Positions 37,026 to 46,153 of a stretch of 64,000 bases of DNA are shown here, piece after piece. The number at the start of each line of letters is the position of its first letter. Within the stretch, counting starts at the first letter, position 1. Under the pieces are notes generated by a model. The model was not told where the DNA came from, did no database searches, and was given only the letters and a program-made list of their open reading frames with translations. The stretch is from Streptomyces sp. BA2. GTDB lineage: Bacteria > Actinomycetota > Actinomycetes > Streptomycetales > Streptomycetaceae. The position numbers were made by a program, and so were the translations under genes. The stretch covers positions 6,584,001 to 6,648,000 of the forward strand of contig NZ_WSRO01000002.1 in NCBI RefSeq assembly GCF_009769735.1, read 5' to 3'.

Positions 37026-37787
37026 ATGACCACCAAGGCCGACACGAACAGCGACGACGGCAAAGGCGCCGGTCGTTTCCTGCTGAAGCTCTCCGGCGAG
37101 GCATTCGCCGGCGGGGGCGGCCTTGGCGTCGACCCCGATGTGGTGCACGCGATCGCCAAGGAGATCGCCGCGGTCGTCCGTGACGGCGCCCAGATCGCGG
37201 CCGTCATCGGTGGCGGCAACTTCTTCCGTGGCGCGGAGCTCCAGCAGCGCGGCATGGACCGGGCCCGCTCGGACTACATGGGCATGCTCGGCACGGTCAT
37301 GAACTGCCTTGCCCTCCAGGACTTCCTGGAGAAGGAGGGCATCGAGTGCCGGGTCCAGACCGCCATCACGATGGGCCAGGTCGCGGAGCCGTACATCCCG
37401 CTGCGCGCCGTCCGGCACCTGGAGAAGGGCCGTGTGGTCATCTTCGGCGCCGGTATGGGCATGCCGTACTTCTCCACCGACACGACCGCGGCGCAGCGCG
37501 CCCTGGAGATCGACGCCCAGGCCCTGCTCATGGGCAAGAACGGCGTCGACGGGGTCTACGACTCCGACCCCAAGACCAACCCGGACGCGGTGAAGTACGA
37601 CGCGCTCGGCTACGGCGAGGTCATCACCCGCGACCTGAAGGTCGCCGACATGACCGCGATCACGCTGTGCCGCGACAACAAGTTGCCCATCCTGGTCTTC
37701 GAGTTGCTCTCCGCCGGCAATATCGCGCGTGCCGTCAAGGGTGAGAAGATCGGCACACTCGTGGGCGACGAGGGCACCCGCGCCTGA
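37026..37787 (+). CDS. pyrH: Uridylate kinase (UMP kinase)
   Basis: UMP kinase (253 aa) phosphorylates UMP to UDP; hexameric amino-acid-kinase fold. Motifs: [59 protein letters not shown], and [20 protein letters not shown] plus [22 protein letters not shown] 37026 follows AAAGAAGCGAGAACTCC. The gene is followed by a short palindrome (CTCGGGGACGTCCCCGAG at 37790). Confidence 0.98.
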   Translation: MTTKADTNSDDGKGAGRFLLKLSGEAFAGGGGLGVDPDVVHAIAKEIAAVVRDGAQIAAVIGGGNFFRGAELQQRGMDRARSDYMGMLGTVMNCLALQDFLEKEGIECRVQTAITMGQVAEPYIPLRAVRHLEKGRVVIFGAGMGMPYFSTDTTAAQRALEIDAQALLMGKNGVDGVYDSDPKTNPDAVKYDALGYGEVITRDLKVADMTAITLCRDNKLPILVFELLSAGNIARAVKGEKIGTLVGDEGTRA

Positions 37788-37789
37788 TC

Positions 37790-37807
37790 TCGGGGACGTC
37801 CCCGAGG
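37790..37807 (+). terminator. Short palindrome after pyrH
   Basis: CTCGGGGACGTCCCCGAG is a perfect 18-nt palindrome 2 nt after the stop. Without a loop it would fold with a small terminal loop, so termination is only possible. The remaining gap to frr (about 140 nt) shows nothing else. Confidence 0.5.
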
Positions 37808-37947
37808 GCCCTGAGGGATGGACAAAGCCCTGCCGGTCGGACACGGTGCAGGGAAAAGAGACGCGACGCAGCCGACACCCCATGGACTCCCCCTACTTCA
37901 CCGTGTGGGGGCGCCCCCAGCCCACTCACAACACGCAGGAGCAAGTG

Positions 37948-38505
37948 GTGATCGAAGAGACCCTCCTCGAGGCCGAGGAGAAGATGGAGAAGGCCGTCGT
38001 GGTCGCCAAGGAGGACTTCGCCGCGATTCGCACAGGCCGTGCGCACCCGGCGATGTTCAACAAGATCGTGGCCGACTACTACGGCGCCCTTACGCCGATC
38101 AATCAGCTGGCCTCGTTCTCGGTGCCCGAGCCGCGGATGGCCGTGGTGACCCCGTTCGACAAGAGCGCGCTGCGCAACATCGAGCAGGCGATCCGCGACT
38201 CCGACCTCGGCGTCAACCCCAGCAATGACGGAAACATCATCCGGGTGACGTTCCCCGAGCTGACGCAGGACCGCCGCAAGGAGTACATCAAGGTCGCCAA
38301 GACCAAGGCCGAGGACTCCAAGATCTCGATCCGCTCCATCCGCCGCAAGGCCAAGGAAGCGATCGACAAGGCGATCAAGGACGGCGACATCGGCGAGGAC
38401 GAGGGCCGTCGCGCGGAGAAGGAGCTCGACGACACCACCGCGAAGTACGTCACTCAGGTGGACGAGCTGCTCAAGCACAAGGAAGCCGAGCTGCTCGAGG
38501 TCTGA
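37948..38505 (+). CDS. frr: Ribosome recycling factor
   Basis: RRF (185 aa, the standard length) splits post-termination ribosomes with EF-G. Sequence: [45 protein letters not shown], and [19 protein letters not shown]. Two adjacent GTG codons could start it; 37948 is chosen since AGGAG lies 6 nt upstream, whereas 37945 would be only 3 nt away. The longer frame to 37729 is not supported. Confidence 0.97.
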   Translation: MIEETLLEAEEKMEKAVVVAKEDFAAIRTGRAHPAMFNKIVADYYGALTPINQLASFSVPEPRMAVVTPFDKSALRNIEQAIRDSDLGVNPSNDGNIIRVTFPELTQDRRKEYIKVAKTKAEDSKISIRSIRRKAKEAIDKAIKDGDIGEDEGRRAEKELDDTTAKYVTQVDELLKHKEAELLEV

Positions 38506-38539
38506 GGGCTCGAAGTCTGAGGACTGAGGAATCCGATCC

Positions 38540-39613
38540 GTGAACGACTCTTCCTGGGGGGCGCCTCCCAGAGCCGGGTACTGGGGGCCGCCCGACCAGG
38601 GCCCTGCTCAAGGGGCTGCTCCGGCAGGTCCCGCGTACGATGCGCATGACGCCCTGTATCCAGCAGAGACGCAGCCCATGCCCATCGTGCCTGACATGCC
38701 TGAAGTACCCCAGGAGCCCATGCCCAGCGCATCACAGCCCGCCCCCGAGGCGCCGCGAGTGCCTCAAGGGCCACAAGCGCCGCAAGCGCCGCAGAAGAAG
38801 AGCGCGGGCCGTGATCTCGGGGCGGCCATAGGAGTCGGCGTGGGGCTCGGCGCGGTGATCGTCGCGTCGCTCTTCATCGTGAAGGCCGTCTTCATCGGCG
38901 TCATAGCGGTCGCCGTCGTCGTAGGCCTCTGGGAGCTCACCTCGCGGCTCCAGGAGCGCAAGGGCATCAAGGCGCCGCTGGTCCCTCTCGCGGTGGGCGG
39001 CGCCGCGATGGTCGTCGCTGGGTACGTCCGCGGGGCCGAGGGCGCCTGGGTCGCCATGGCGCTCACCGCGCTCGCGGTGCTCGTCTGGCGGATGACCGAG
39101 CCGCCCGAGGGCTATCTGAAGGACGTCACGGCGGGCGTCTTCGCGGCGTTCTACGTCCCGTTCCTCGCCACGTTCGTGGCGCTGATGCTCACCGCGGACG
39201 ACGGCTCGATGCGGGTGCTCACGTTCCTGCTCCTGACCGTGGTCAGCGACACCGGGGCGTACGCGATCGGCTGGCGCTTCGGCAAGCACAAGCTCGCCCC
39301 GCGCATCAGCCCCGGCAAGACCCGCGAGGGCCTGGTCGGTGCGGTGACGTTCGCGATGGCGGCGGGCGCGCTGTGCATGGAGTTCCTGATCGACGGCGGC
39401 ACGTGGTGGCAGGGGCTGCTCATCGGCCTCGCGGTCGCCGCGAGCGCGACGCTCGGGGACCTGGGCGAGTCGATGATCAAGCGTGACCTCGGCATCAAGG
39501 ACATGGGCACGCTGCTGCCGGGTCATGGCGGCATCATGGACCGCCTCGACTCGCTGCTGCCGACGGCGCCGGTGGTGTGGCTGCTGCTTGTCATTTTCGT
39601 GGGGTCCGGCTGA
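38540..39613 (+). CDS. cdsA: Phosphatidate cytidylyltransferase CdsA
   Basis: CdsA (357 aa) makes CDP-diacylglycerol for phospholipid synthesis at the membrane. A proline/glutamine-rich cytoplasmic N-tail of about 90 residues precedes eight or so TM helices. The signature region SDTGAYAIGWRFGKHKLAPR followed by ISPGKTREG and the terminal LGDLGESMIKRDLGIKDMG, LLPGHGGIMDRLDSLL match the family. GTG 38540 is 35 nt after frr; the order frr-cdsA is conserved. Confidence 0.96.
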   Translation: MNDSSWGAPPRAGYWGPPDQGPAQGAAPAGPAYDAHDALYPAETQPMPIVPDMPEVPQEPMPSASQPAPEAPRVPQGPQAPQAPQKKSAGRDLGAAIGVGVGLGAVIVASLFIVKAVFIGVIAVAVVVGLWELTSRLQERKGIKAPLVPLAVGGAAMVVAGYVRGAEGAWVAMALTALAVLVWRMTEPPEGYLKDVTAGVFAAFYVPFLATFVALMLTADDGSMRVLTFLLLTVVSDTGAYAIGWRFGKHKLAPRISPGKTREGLVGAVTFAMAAGALCMEFLIDGGTWWQGLLIGLAVAASATLGDLGESMIKRDLGIKDMGTLLPGHGGIMDRLDSLLPTAPVVWLLLVIFVGSG

Positions 39614-39630
39614 CCCGCACTTTTGTACGT

Positions 39631-39665
39631 GAGGGGCTCGCCGTCCACAGGACGGCGAGCCCCTC
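39631..39665 (+). terminator. Terminator after cdsA
   Basis: GAGGGGCTCGCCGTCC pairs perfectly with GGACGGCGAGCCCCTC (16 bp), loop ACA, followed by TTCGTCG. Confidence 0.93.
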
Positions 39666-39690
39666 TTCGTCGTTCCTGCCTACCGAACCC

Positions 39691-39730
39691 CGGTCTGAGC
39701 CGGTCTGAGCCGGTCTGAGCCGGTTGGAGC
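39691..39730. repeat. Four tandem 10-bp repeats
   Basis: CGGTCTGAGC occurs three times exactly (39691, 39701, 39711) and a fourth time as CGGTTGGAGC, between the cdsA terminator and the hydrolase gene. It may overlap the hydrolase promoter. Confidence 0.92.
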
Positions 39731-39804
39731 CCGGTTTGAGATCCGCCGGCGCGGGTGAGGCTCCCCGAGCACATCATCCGGACGATTCCGAAAGGAAGGA
39801 TCCT

Positions 39805-40731
39805 GTGTCGTTTGGACTCGGACCCACTTCTGGACTCGGACCCACCTCTGGACTCGGACTCGGACCCACTTCGCATCGCACCGTGGACGTCGATGGCATC
39901 GAGATCTTCTACCGCGAGGCGGGAAACCCCGACGCCCCGGTGCTGCTGCTTCCACACGGCTATCCCGGGTCGTCCTTCGTCTACCGGCACCTGCTGACCG
40001 CCCTCGCGGACCGGTGGCGCCTGATCGCCCCCGACCTACCCGGCTTCGGCTACAGCGGGACGCCTTCACCGGACGATTTCGACTACACCTTCGACGCCTA
40101 CGCGGACTTCCTGTTCGATTTCACCCAGGCGATGAGACTGGACCGGTACGTCATCTGGCTGCACGACTACGGGTCGCAGTTCGGGCTCCGGCTCGCGATG
40201 CGCGAGCCCGCACGGGTGGCGGGCCTGATCATCCAGAACGGCGACATCTACGAGGACGAGTTCGGACCGAAGTACGACGGCCTGCGGAAGTTCTGGACCA
40301 ATCCCGGACCGGAGTCGCGGCGAGGCATCGCCCAGCACGTGAGCCTCGACGGATTCCGCGACGAGTTCGTCGGCGAGCTCCCGGCAGAGGTGGCCGACCG
40401 CGTTCCTCCGGACCTGTGGACCCTGCACTGGTCCCTGATGTCCGATCCTGCCCGGGTGGCGAACCTCGTCCGGCTCCTGGAGGACCAGCCCAGCACGCTG
40501 GCCTGGTTCTCCCGACAACAGTCATACCTGCGCGAACACCAGCCGCCGACCCTGATCCTGTGGGGCCCGCACGACGGCTACATGCCCGAAGCCGCCGCCC
40601 GCGCCTACCACCGCGACCTCCCCAGTGCCGAATTGCACCTGCTCAACGGCGGACACTGGCTGCTCGAAACGCACCTGGCCGAGGTGGTCCCTCTGGTCCG
40701 GGAGTTCCTGAGCGCTTCAGTCGCCGCCTGA
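39805..40731 (+). CDS. Alpha/beta hydrolase, haloalkane dehalogenase/epoxide hydrolase-like
   Basis: A 308-residue alpha/beta hydrolase. The oxyanion motif [11 protein letters not shown], the nucleophile elbow [13 protein letters not shown] with Asp as nucleophile, the acid-region [10 protein letters not shown] and the catalytic GGHWLLETH fit the aspartate-nucleophile subgroup that includes epoxide hydrolases, haloalkane and fluoroacetate dehalogenases. The substrate is open. GTG 39805 follows GGAAGGATCCT. The first 18 residues (GLGPTS repeats) are encoded by 18-bp tandem DNA and are probably disordered. Confidence 0.85.
   Translation: MSFGLGPTSGLGPTSGLGLGPTSHRTVDVDGIEIFYREAGNPDAPVLLLPHGYPGSSFVYRHLLTALADRWRLIAPDLPGFGYSGTPSPDDFDYTFDAYADFLFDFTQAMRLDRYVIWLHDYGSQFGLRLAMREPARVAGLIIQNGDIYEDEFGPKYDGLRKFWTNPGPESRRGIAQHVSLDGFRDEFVGELPAEVADRVPPDLWTLHWSLMSDPARVANLVRLLEDQPSTLAWFSRQQSYLREHQPPTLILWGPHDGYMPEAAARAYHRDLPSAELHLLNGGHWLLETHLAEVVPLVREFLSASVAA
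39814..39872. repeat. 18-bp tandem repeats at the hydrolase 5' end
   Basis: GGACTCGGACCCACTTCT at 39814 and 39832 (one change), with a third unit from 39850 that has an extra GGACTC. The repeat is in frame and codes GLGPTS. Confidence 0.88.
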
Positions 40732-40768
40732 GCCGACGGCTCCCGTCGTCTGCGACACTGGAAGAACC

Positions 40769-41875
40769 ATGCCTGTACCCGGAGAACTCACCTTCGTCGC
40801 GCCCCGCGGAGCCAAGAAGCCGCCGCGGCATCTCGCCGACCTCACGCCCGCCGAGCGCAAGGAAGCCGTCGCCGCCGCTGGCGAGAAACCGTTTCGCGCC
40901 AAGCAGCTCTCGCAGCACTACTTCGCGCGGTACGCGCACGACCCGGAGCAGTGGACCGACATTCCTGCCGGGTCCCGCGGGAAGCTTCAGGAGGCGCTGC
41001 TTCCCGAGCTGATGTCCGTGGTGCGGCACATCAGCTGTGACGACGACACCACGCGCAAGACGCTGTGGCGGCTCTTCGACGGGACGCTCGTCGAGTCCGT
41101 GCTCATGCGCTATCCGGACCGCGTGACGATGTGCATCTCCTCGCAGGCCGGGTGCGGGATGAACTGCCCGTTCTGTGCCACCGGGCAGGCCGGTCTCGAC
41201 CGGAATCTGTCGACCGCCGAGATCGTGCACCAGATCGTGGACGGGATGCGGGCCCTGCGGGACGGGGAGATCCCGGGTGGGCCTGCCCGGCTCTCCAACA
41301 TTGTTTTTATGGGGATGGGTGAACCGCTCGCCAACTACAACCGGGTGACCGGGGCGATCCGCAGGCTGACCGATCCCGAGCCGGACGGTGTGGGGCTCTC
41401 GCAGCGTGGCATCACCGTGTCGACCGTGGGCCTGGTGCCCGCTATCCACCGGTTCGCCGACGAGGGCTTCAAGTGCCGCCTCGCCATCTCGCTGCACGCG
41501 CCCGACGACGAGCTCCGCGACACCCTCGTACCCGTCAATACGCGGTGGAACGTGCGGGAGGTGCTGGATGCCGGCTGGGAGTACGCGGCCAAGTCCGGGC
41601 GCCGGCTTTCCATCGAGTACGCGCTGATCCGGGACATCAACGACCACGCGTGGCGCGGTGACCGGCTCGGGCGGCTGCTCAAGAACAAGCCCGTGCACGT
41701 GAACCTGATCCCACTGAACCCGACGCCGGGCTCGAAGTGGACGGCATCGCGGCCGGAGGACGAGAAGGCCTTCGTGGATGCCATCGCCGCTCATGGGGTG
41801 CCTGTCACGGTTCGTGACACCCGCGGCCAGGAGATCGACGGGGCGTGCGGTCAGCTCGCCGCGTCCGAGCGTTAG
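40769..41875 (+). CDS. rlmN: 23S rRNA (adenine2503-C2)-methyltransferase RlmN
   Basis: RlmN (368 aa) is a radical-SAM enzyme that methylates A2503 of 23S rRNA and A37 of some tRNAs. The 4Fe-4S motif CX3CX2C is C129-GMN-C133-PF-C136, followed by [11 protein letters not shown]. The N-terminal HhH-like domain has [15 protein letters not shown]. Later: [26 protein letters not shown], and the C-terminal GACGQL with the methyl-carrying Cys. A full family-length protein. Confidence 0.96.
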   Translation: MPVPGELTFVAPRGAKKPPRHLADLTPAERKEAVAAAGEKPFRAKQLSQHYFARYAHDPEQWTDIPAGSRGKLQEALLPELMSVVRHISCDDDTTRKTLWRLFDGTLVESVLMRYPDRVTMCISSQAGCGMNCPFCATGQAGLDRNLSTAEIVHQIVDGMRALRDGEIPGGPARLSNIVFMGMGEPLANYNRVTGAIRRLTDPEPDGVGLSQRGITVSTVGLVPAIHRFADEGFKCRLAISLHAPDDELRDTLVPVNTRWNVREVLDAGWEYAAKSGRRLSIEYALIRDINDHAWRGDRLGRLLKNKPVHVNLIPLNPTPGSKWTASRPEDEKAFVDAIAAHGVPVTVRDTRGQEIDGACGQLAASER

Positions 41876-41880
41876 GCTGG

Positions 41881-41937
41881 CCGAAACACAACCTCATAGC
41901 CGAAGCACAACTTCATAGCCGGAACGCATCTTCATAT
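41881..41937. repeat. Three tandem 19-bp repeats between rlmN and the TPP riboswitch
   Basis: CCGAAACACAACCTCATAG, CCGAAGCACAACTTCATAG and CCGGAACGCATCTTCATAT follow one another directly from 41881, starting 6 nt after the rlmN stop and ending 4 nt before the riboswitch. The array occupies the place where the thi promoter should be. Confidence 0.88.
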
Positions 41938-41940
41938 TCC

Positions 41941-42040
41941 GACAGGGGAGCGCCACAGCGCTGAGAGTGCGGCAGCCAAGGACAGGTTGGCCGCAGACCC
42001 TCTGAACCTTGCCCGGGTCATTCCGGGTAGGAAGTTCGGT
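41941..42040 (+). promoter_or_regulatory. TPP (THI-box) riboswitch
   Basis: The diagnostic segments are in order: GGGGAGC at 41945, GCTGAGAGTGC around 41960, the variable stem GACAGGTTGGCC, then GACCCTCTGAACCTTGCCCGGG and TCATTCCGGGTAGGAAG. These are the conserved P2-P5 parts of the thiamine pyrophosphate aptamer. In high-GC actinobacteria it usually blocks translation initiation. It controls the following thiBPQ genes. Confidence 0.95.
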
Positions 42041-42125
42041 CATCACTCAAGCTGTTGCGCCCTGCCCGTGGCCCCTTCCGGTCCGCGGGCAGGGCCGCGT
42101 CTCTTCCTGGTCACTCCAGGAGGAA

Positions 42126-42145
42126 TGAACTCAGTTGAACTCAGT
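42126..42145. repeat. 10-bp tandem duplication at the thiB start
   Basis: TGAACTCAGT is present twice in succession. The copy introduces a shift of one base between the ATG at 42125 and the thiB frame. Confidence 0.95.
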
Positions 42146-43232
42146 GAGCACCACCAAGAAGATCACCGTCACCGCGGTCGCGGTCGCCCTCGGGCTCGTC
42201 GCGCTCTCCGCGTGCGGCGGCTCGTCGGACAGCGGTGACAAGGGCGACGACGCCAAGAGCGTCACGCTTGTCAGCCATGACTCCTTCAACGTCTCCAAGG
42301 ACGTACTGAAGGCGTTCGAGAAGAGCTCCGGTTATAAGGTCAATGTCCTCAAGGACGGGGACGCCGGCGCCGCCGTGAACAAGGCGATCCTGTCGAAGGA
42401 CAACCCGCAGGGCGACGTCTTCTTCGGCGTCGACAACACGCTTCTTTCGCGTGCGCTCGACAACGGGCTCTTCCAGTCGTACGAGGCCAAGGGCTCGGAC
42501 CAGATCGCGTCGCAGTTCCGCGTTGATCAAGGGAAGCACCGCGTTACGCCTGTCGACAGCGGCGACATCTGCGTCAACTACGACAAGAAGTACTTCGCCG
42601 ACAAGAAGCTGGCGCCGCCGAAGTCCTTCGCGGATCTGACCAAGCCCGCGTACAAGGACCTGCTGGTCACCGAGAACGCTTCGACCTCGTCTCCCGGCCT
42701 CGGGTTCCTGCTCGGCACCGCCGCCCAGTACGGAGACGACGGCTGGCAGGGCTACTGGAAGAAGCTCAAGGACAACGGCGTCAAGGTCGTCGACGGCTGG
42801 GAGCAGGCCTACAACGAGGAGTTCTCCGGCTCCGCGGGCGGCAAGAAGGCCAAGGGCGACCGGCCGCTCGTCGTCTCCTACGCCTCCTCGCCGCCCGTCG
42901 AGGTGCTCTACGCAAAGCCGCAGCCCGAGGAGGCGCCGACCGGCGTCGCGACCGGCACCTGCTTCCGGCAGGTCGAGTACGCGGGGCTGCTCAGCAACGC
43001 CAAGAACGAGAAGGGCGGCAAGGCGCTCCTCGACTTCCTGATCAGTGACAAGTTCCAGAACGACATGCCGCTGAACATGTTCGTGAACCCTGTGCGGGAG
43101 AAGGCCGAGCTGCCCGAGCTGTTCGTCGAGCACGGTGTGAAGGTCGACAATCCGGAGACCATGGATCCGAAGAAGATCGCCGACAACCGCGAGCAGTGGG
43201 TCAAGTCGTGGACCTCGCTCGTACTGAAGTAA
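42135..43232 (+). CDS. thiB: Thiamine ABC transporter substrate-binding lipoprotein ThiB
   Basis: A 365-residue solute-binding protein of the thiamine/iron family. The signal peptide ends in a lipobox (LVALSACGG), giving a lipidated Cys around residue 27. Body: VTLVSHDSFNVSKDVLKAFE, DVFFGVDNTLLSRALDNGL, VTPVDSGDICVNYDKKYF, VSYASSPPVEVLYA, all typical of ThiB. A TPP riboswitch upstream supports thiamine. The start is uncertain: AGGAGG (42118) is 11 nt from TTG 42135 and 20 nt from GTG 42144; ATG 42125 is in another frame because of a 10-bp duplication. I use TTG. Confidence 0.9.
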   Translation: MNSVSTTKKITVTAVAVALGLVALSACGGSSDSGDKGDDAKSVTLVSHDSFNVSKDVLKAFEKSSGYKVNVLKDGDAGAAVNKAILSKDNPQGDVFFGVDNTLLSRALDNGLFQSYEAKGSDQIASQFRVDQGKHRVTPVDSGDICVNYDKKYFADKKLAPPKSFADLTKPAYKDLLVTENASTSSPGLGFLLGTAAQYGDDGWQGYWKKLKDNGVKVVDGWEQAYNEEFSGSAGGKKAKGDRPLVVSYASSPPVEVLYAKPQPEEAPTGVATGTCFRQVEYAGLLSNAKNEKGGKALLDFLISDKFQNDMPLNMFVNPVREKAELPELFVEHGVKVDNPETMDPKKIADNREQWVKSWTSLVLK

Positions 43233-44938
43233 AGGGGCCCCGAAAGTCCCGTACGAGGCGAAAGTTCCGTACAGGACGAAAGTCTCGTACGGGGCTCTCG
43301 CGCGGGAGTGCGGCGCGGCTCGGCCTGATGGCCGTGCCCGTCGCGTTCTTCGCGGTCTTCTTCGCCTATCCGGTCGCCGCGATCGTCGCGCGCGGCCTGA
43401 AGGTGGGCGGGCAGTGGCAGTTCGGACGGATCGCGGACGTCGTCGGGCAGTCCGACGTCCGGCACGTGCTGTGGTTCACCACCTGGCAGGCGCTCGCGTC
43501 GACCGCGCTCACGCTGCTCATCGCGCTCCCCGGCGCGTACGTCTTCGCGCGCTTCGAGTTCAGGGGCAAGCAGGTCTTGCGGGCCGTCGCGACCGTGCCG
43601 TTCGTGCTGCCGACGGTCGTCGTCGGGACGGCGTTCCTCGCGCTGCTCGGCCGCGGCGGGCTGCTCGACGACATGTGGGGCGTGCGGCTCGACACGACCG
43701 TGTGGGCGATCCTGCTCGCGCACGTCTTCTTCAACTACGCCGTCGTCGTACGGACCGTCGGCGGGCTCTGGTCGCAGCTCGACCCGCGCCAGGAAGAGGC
43801 CGCGCGGATGCTCGGCGCCTCGCGGTGGACCGCCTGGCGGACGGTGACGCTGCCCGCGCTCGGCCCCGCGGTCGCGGCGGCCGCACTGATGGTCTTTCTG
43901 TTTACGTTCACCTCCTTCGGTGTCGTGCAGATCCTCGGCGGACCCGCGTACTCGACGCTCGAAGTCGAGATCTACCGGCAGACCGCCCAGCTCCTCGACC
44001 TGCCGACGGCCGCGGTCCTGACGATCGTGCAGTTCGCGGCGGTCGGCGTGATCCTCGCCGTGCACGCGTGGACCGTGCGCAGGCGGGAGACCGCGCTGAG
44101 GCTGGTCGATGCCTCCGCGGTCGCACGGCGGCCACGCGGCGTGGGGCAGTGGAGCCTGTTCGGCGGGGTCCTGCTGACGGTCGCCGTGCTGATACTGCTG
44201 CCGCTCGGAGTGCTGATCGAGCGGTCGCTGAGCGGCCCCGACGGCTACGGCTTCACCTACTACAGGGAGCTGACATCGGCGGAGGGCGGGGCCTTCCTCG
44301 TCCCGCCGATCGAGGCGGTCTGGAATTCGCTCCAGTACGCGCTCGCCGCCACCGCCATCGCCCTGGTGATCGGCGGGCTCGCCGCCGCGGCCCTCACCCG
44401 GAAGGCAGGTCGCCTGGTGCGCGGCTTCGACGCGCTGTTGATGCTGCCGCTCGGGGTGTCCGCGGTGACGGTCGGCTTCGGGTTCCTGATCACGCTGGAC
44501 AAGCCGCCGCTCGACCTGCGCTCGACGTGGATTCTGGTGCCGCTCGCGCAGGCCCTGGTGGGCGTGCCCTTCGTCGTACGCACCATGCTTCCCGTCCTGC
44601 GCGCGGTGGACGGACGCCTGCGCGAGGCGGCCGCCGTGCTCGGGGCGTCGCCGATGCGGGCGTGGCGTGAGGTCGACCTGCCGATGGTGCGGCGGGCGCT
44701 GCTGATCGCCGCCGGGTTCGCCTTCGCCGTGTCCCTGGGCGAGTTCGGCGCGACCGTGTTCATCGCGCGGCCGGACAACCCGACGCTTCCGGTCGCCGTG
44801 GCGCGGCTCCTTGGGCGGGCCGGGGAGCTCAACTACGGCCAGGCGATGGCACTTTCGACGATCTTGATGGTGGTGTGCGCGGTGTCGCTGCTGCTGCTCG
44901 AACGGCTCCGTACCGACCGCACGACAGGGGAGTTCTGA
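43208..44938 (+). CDS. thiP: Thiamine ABC transporter permease ThiP (double domain)
   Basis: A 576-residue permease with two fused MetI-type halves and about twelve TM helices. EAA-loop motifs appear twice: EEAARMLGASRWTAWRTVTLP and REAAAVLGASPMRAWREVDLP. This internal duplication is the ThiP architecture. GTG 43208 lies inside thiB (25-nt overlap); GTG 43196 is an alternative. The N-terminal tail (RKSRTRRKFRTGRKSRTG) is basic and built from an 18-bp DNA repeat. The stop overlaps the ATPase start (TGATG). Confidence 0.88.
   Translation: MDLARTEVKGPRKSRTRRKFRTGRKSRTGLSRGSAARLGLMAVPVAFFAVFFAYPVAAIVARGLKVGGQWQFGRIADVVGQSDVRHVLWFTTWQALASTALTLLIALPGAYVFARFEFRGKQVLRAVATVPFVLPTVVVGTAFLALLGRGGLLDDMWGVRLDTTVWAILLAHVFFNYAVVVRTVGGLWSQLDPRQEEAARMLGASRWTAWRTVTLPALGPAVAAAALMVFLFTFTSFGVVQILGGPAYSTLEVEIYRQTAQLLDLPTAAVLTIVQFAAVGVILAVHAWTVRRRETALRLVDASAVARRPRGVGQWSLFGGVLLTVAVLILLPLGVLIERSLSGPDGYGFTYYRELTSAEGGAFLVPPIEAVWNSLQYALAATAIALVIGGLAAAALTRKAGRLVRGFDALLMLPLGVSAVTVGFGFLITLDKPPLDLRSTWILVPLAQALVGVPFVVRTMLPVLRAVDGRLREAAAVLGASPMRAWREVDLPMVRRALLIAAGFAFAVSLGEFGATVFIARPDNPTLPVAVARLLGRAGELNYGQAMALSTILMVVCAVSLLLLERLRTDRTTGEF
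43241..43294. repeat. Three tandem 18-bp repeats at the thiP 5' end
   Basis: CGAAAGTCCCGTACGAGG, CGAAAGTTCCGTACAGGA and CGAAAGTCTCGTACGGGG are adjacent, in frame, coding six-residue units of the cytoplasmic N-tail. Confidence 0.9.
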
Positions 44939-46059
44939 TGGGTGTGGGTGCAGGTGTGGGTGCAGGTATGGGTGCAGGTATGGGTGCAGGTGTGGATGTG
45001 GGTGCCGGTGGGAGTGCAGGTGTGAGCCTGCTGACGTTGGCGGACGCGACCGTGCGGTTCGGGGCGCGTGCCGTCCTCGACGGTGTCGCTCTGGAGGTCG
45101 CGGCGCACGAGATCGTGTGCGTGCTCGGCCCGAGCGGCAGCGGCAAGTCGACGCTGCTGCGCGTGGTCGCCGGGCTCCAGGAGCTCGACGGCGGGCAGGT
45201 CCTGCTGGGCGGGAAGGACCAGCGTGGTGTGCCCGCGCACAAGCGTGGGGTCGGCTTGATGTTCCAGGACCATCAGCTGTTCCCGCAGCGCGATGTGGCC
45301 GGCAACGTCGCCTTCGGGTTGCGGATGCACGGCGCTTCGCGCGGTGAACAGGCCAACCGGGTGGCCGAGTTGCTCGAACTGGTGGGGCTGCCGGGTGCGC
45401 AGCGCCGGGCCGTCGCCTCGCTCTCGGGCGGGGAGCAGCAGCGGGTCGCCCTCGCGCGTGCGCTCGCGCCGAGGCCGCGCCTGCTCATGCTGGACGAACC
45501 GCTCGGGCAGCTCGACCGTTCGCTGCGGGAGCGCCTTGTCGTCGAACTCCGTGAACTCTTCGACGAGTTGGGCACGACGGTCCTCGCGGTCACGCACGAC
45601 CAGGGCGAGGCGTTCGCGCTCGCGGACCGGGTCGTGGTGATGCGGGACGGGCGGATCGCCCAGTCCGGTACGCCACTTGAGGTCTGGCGGCATCCGGCGG
45701 ACGAGTTCGTGGCGCGGTTCCTCGGCTTCGACAACGTCGTCGACGCGACGGTGGCGGGTGACGTGGCCGATACCGTCTGGGGCAAGGTTCCGGTGCCGGA
45801 GGGTGCTGGGGGCGCGGGTGCGGCGGACGGGCGGTGCCGCCTCCTTGTGCGGCCGGCCGGGGTGCGGCTCGTTCCCGCCGACGAGGGGCTGCCGTGCGCG
45901 GTGACGGCGCGGACCTTCCGGGGTACGCATGTCGCCGTTCATCTGGAGCCTCGGGTGGGGCCGCGTCTTGAGGCGGCCTGTGCGTTGCGGGACGCGCCTG
46001 GGGTGGGGGAGACGGTGGGGGTCGCGTTTGATGCGGGGGATGTCGTGATTCTGGGCTGA
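44938..46059 (+). CDS. thiQ: Thiamine ABC transporter ATP-binding protein ThiQ-like
   Basis: A 373-residue ABC ATPase with all motifs: Walker A GPSGSGKST, Q-loop MFQDHQLFPQRDV, signature LSGGEQQRVALARAL, Walker B LLMLDEPLGQLD, switch VTHDQGEA. A C-terminal TOBE-like domain follows after residue 250. ATG 44938 overlaps the thiP stop, but the first 28 residues are Gly/Ala/Val repeats from a 12-bp DNA repeat; GTG 45022 with GGGAG upstream is a real alternative start giving VSLLTLADATVRFG. ATPase and permease together energise thiamine import. Confidence 0.88.
   Translation: MGVGAGVGAGMGAGMGAGVDVGAGGSAGVSLLTLADATVRFGARAVLDGVALEVAAHEIVCVLGPSGSGKSTLLRVVAGLQELDGGQVLLGGKDQRGVPAHKRGVGLMFQDHQLFPQRDVAGNVAFGLRMHGASRGEQANRVAELLELVGLPGAQRRAVASLSGGEQQRVALARALAPRPRLLMLDEPLGQLDRSLRERLVVELRELFDELGTTVLAVTHDQGEAFALADRVVVMRDGRIAQSGTPLEVWRHPADEFVARFLGFDNVVDATVAGDVADTVWGKVPVPEGAGGAGAADGRCRLLVRPAGVRLVPADEGLPCAVTARTFRGTHVAVHLEPRVGPRLEAACALRDAPGVGETVGVAFDAGDVVILG
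44941..45024. repeat. 12-bp repeat at the thiQ 5' end
   Basis: GGTGTGGGTGCA and the variant GGTATGGGTGCA occur four times in succession (44941-44988), decaying over three further units. The unit is in frame and codes GVGA/GMGA. Confidence 0.9.
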
Positions 46060-46092
46060 CGTGGGCTGACGTGGGCTGACGTGGGCTACGGG
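46053..46092. repeat. Tandem 10-bp repeats spanning the thiQ stop
   Basis: GGGCTGACGT occurs at 46053, 46063 and 46073, then decays to GGGCTACGGG. The thiQ stop codon TGA is inside the first copy and recurs in each copy. Confidence 0.9.
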
Positions 46093-46153
46093 TGATGGGG
46101 GTTGCGGCTTTATTGAGGTGCCTTGCCCTGGGGATCTGCCTAGGGTTCCGCCC

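Noticed and set aside
41987..42238. 83-codon frame starting before ATG 42125
   Set aside because: It spans the riboswitch and then the thiB signal peptide in the wrong frame.
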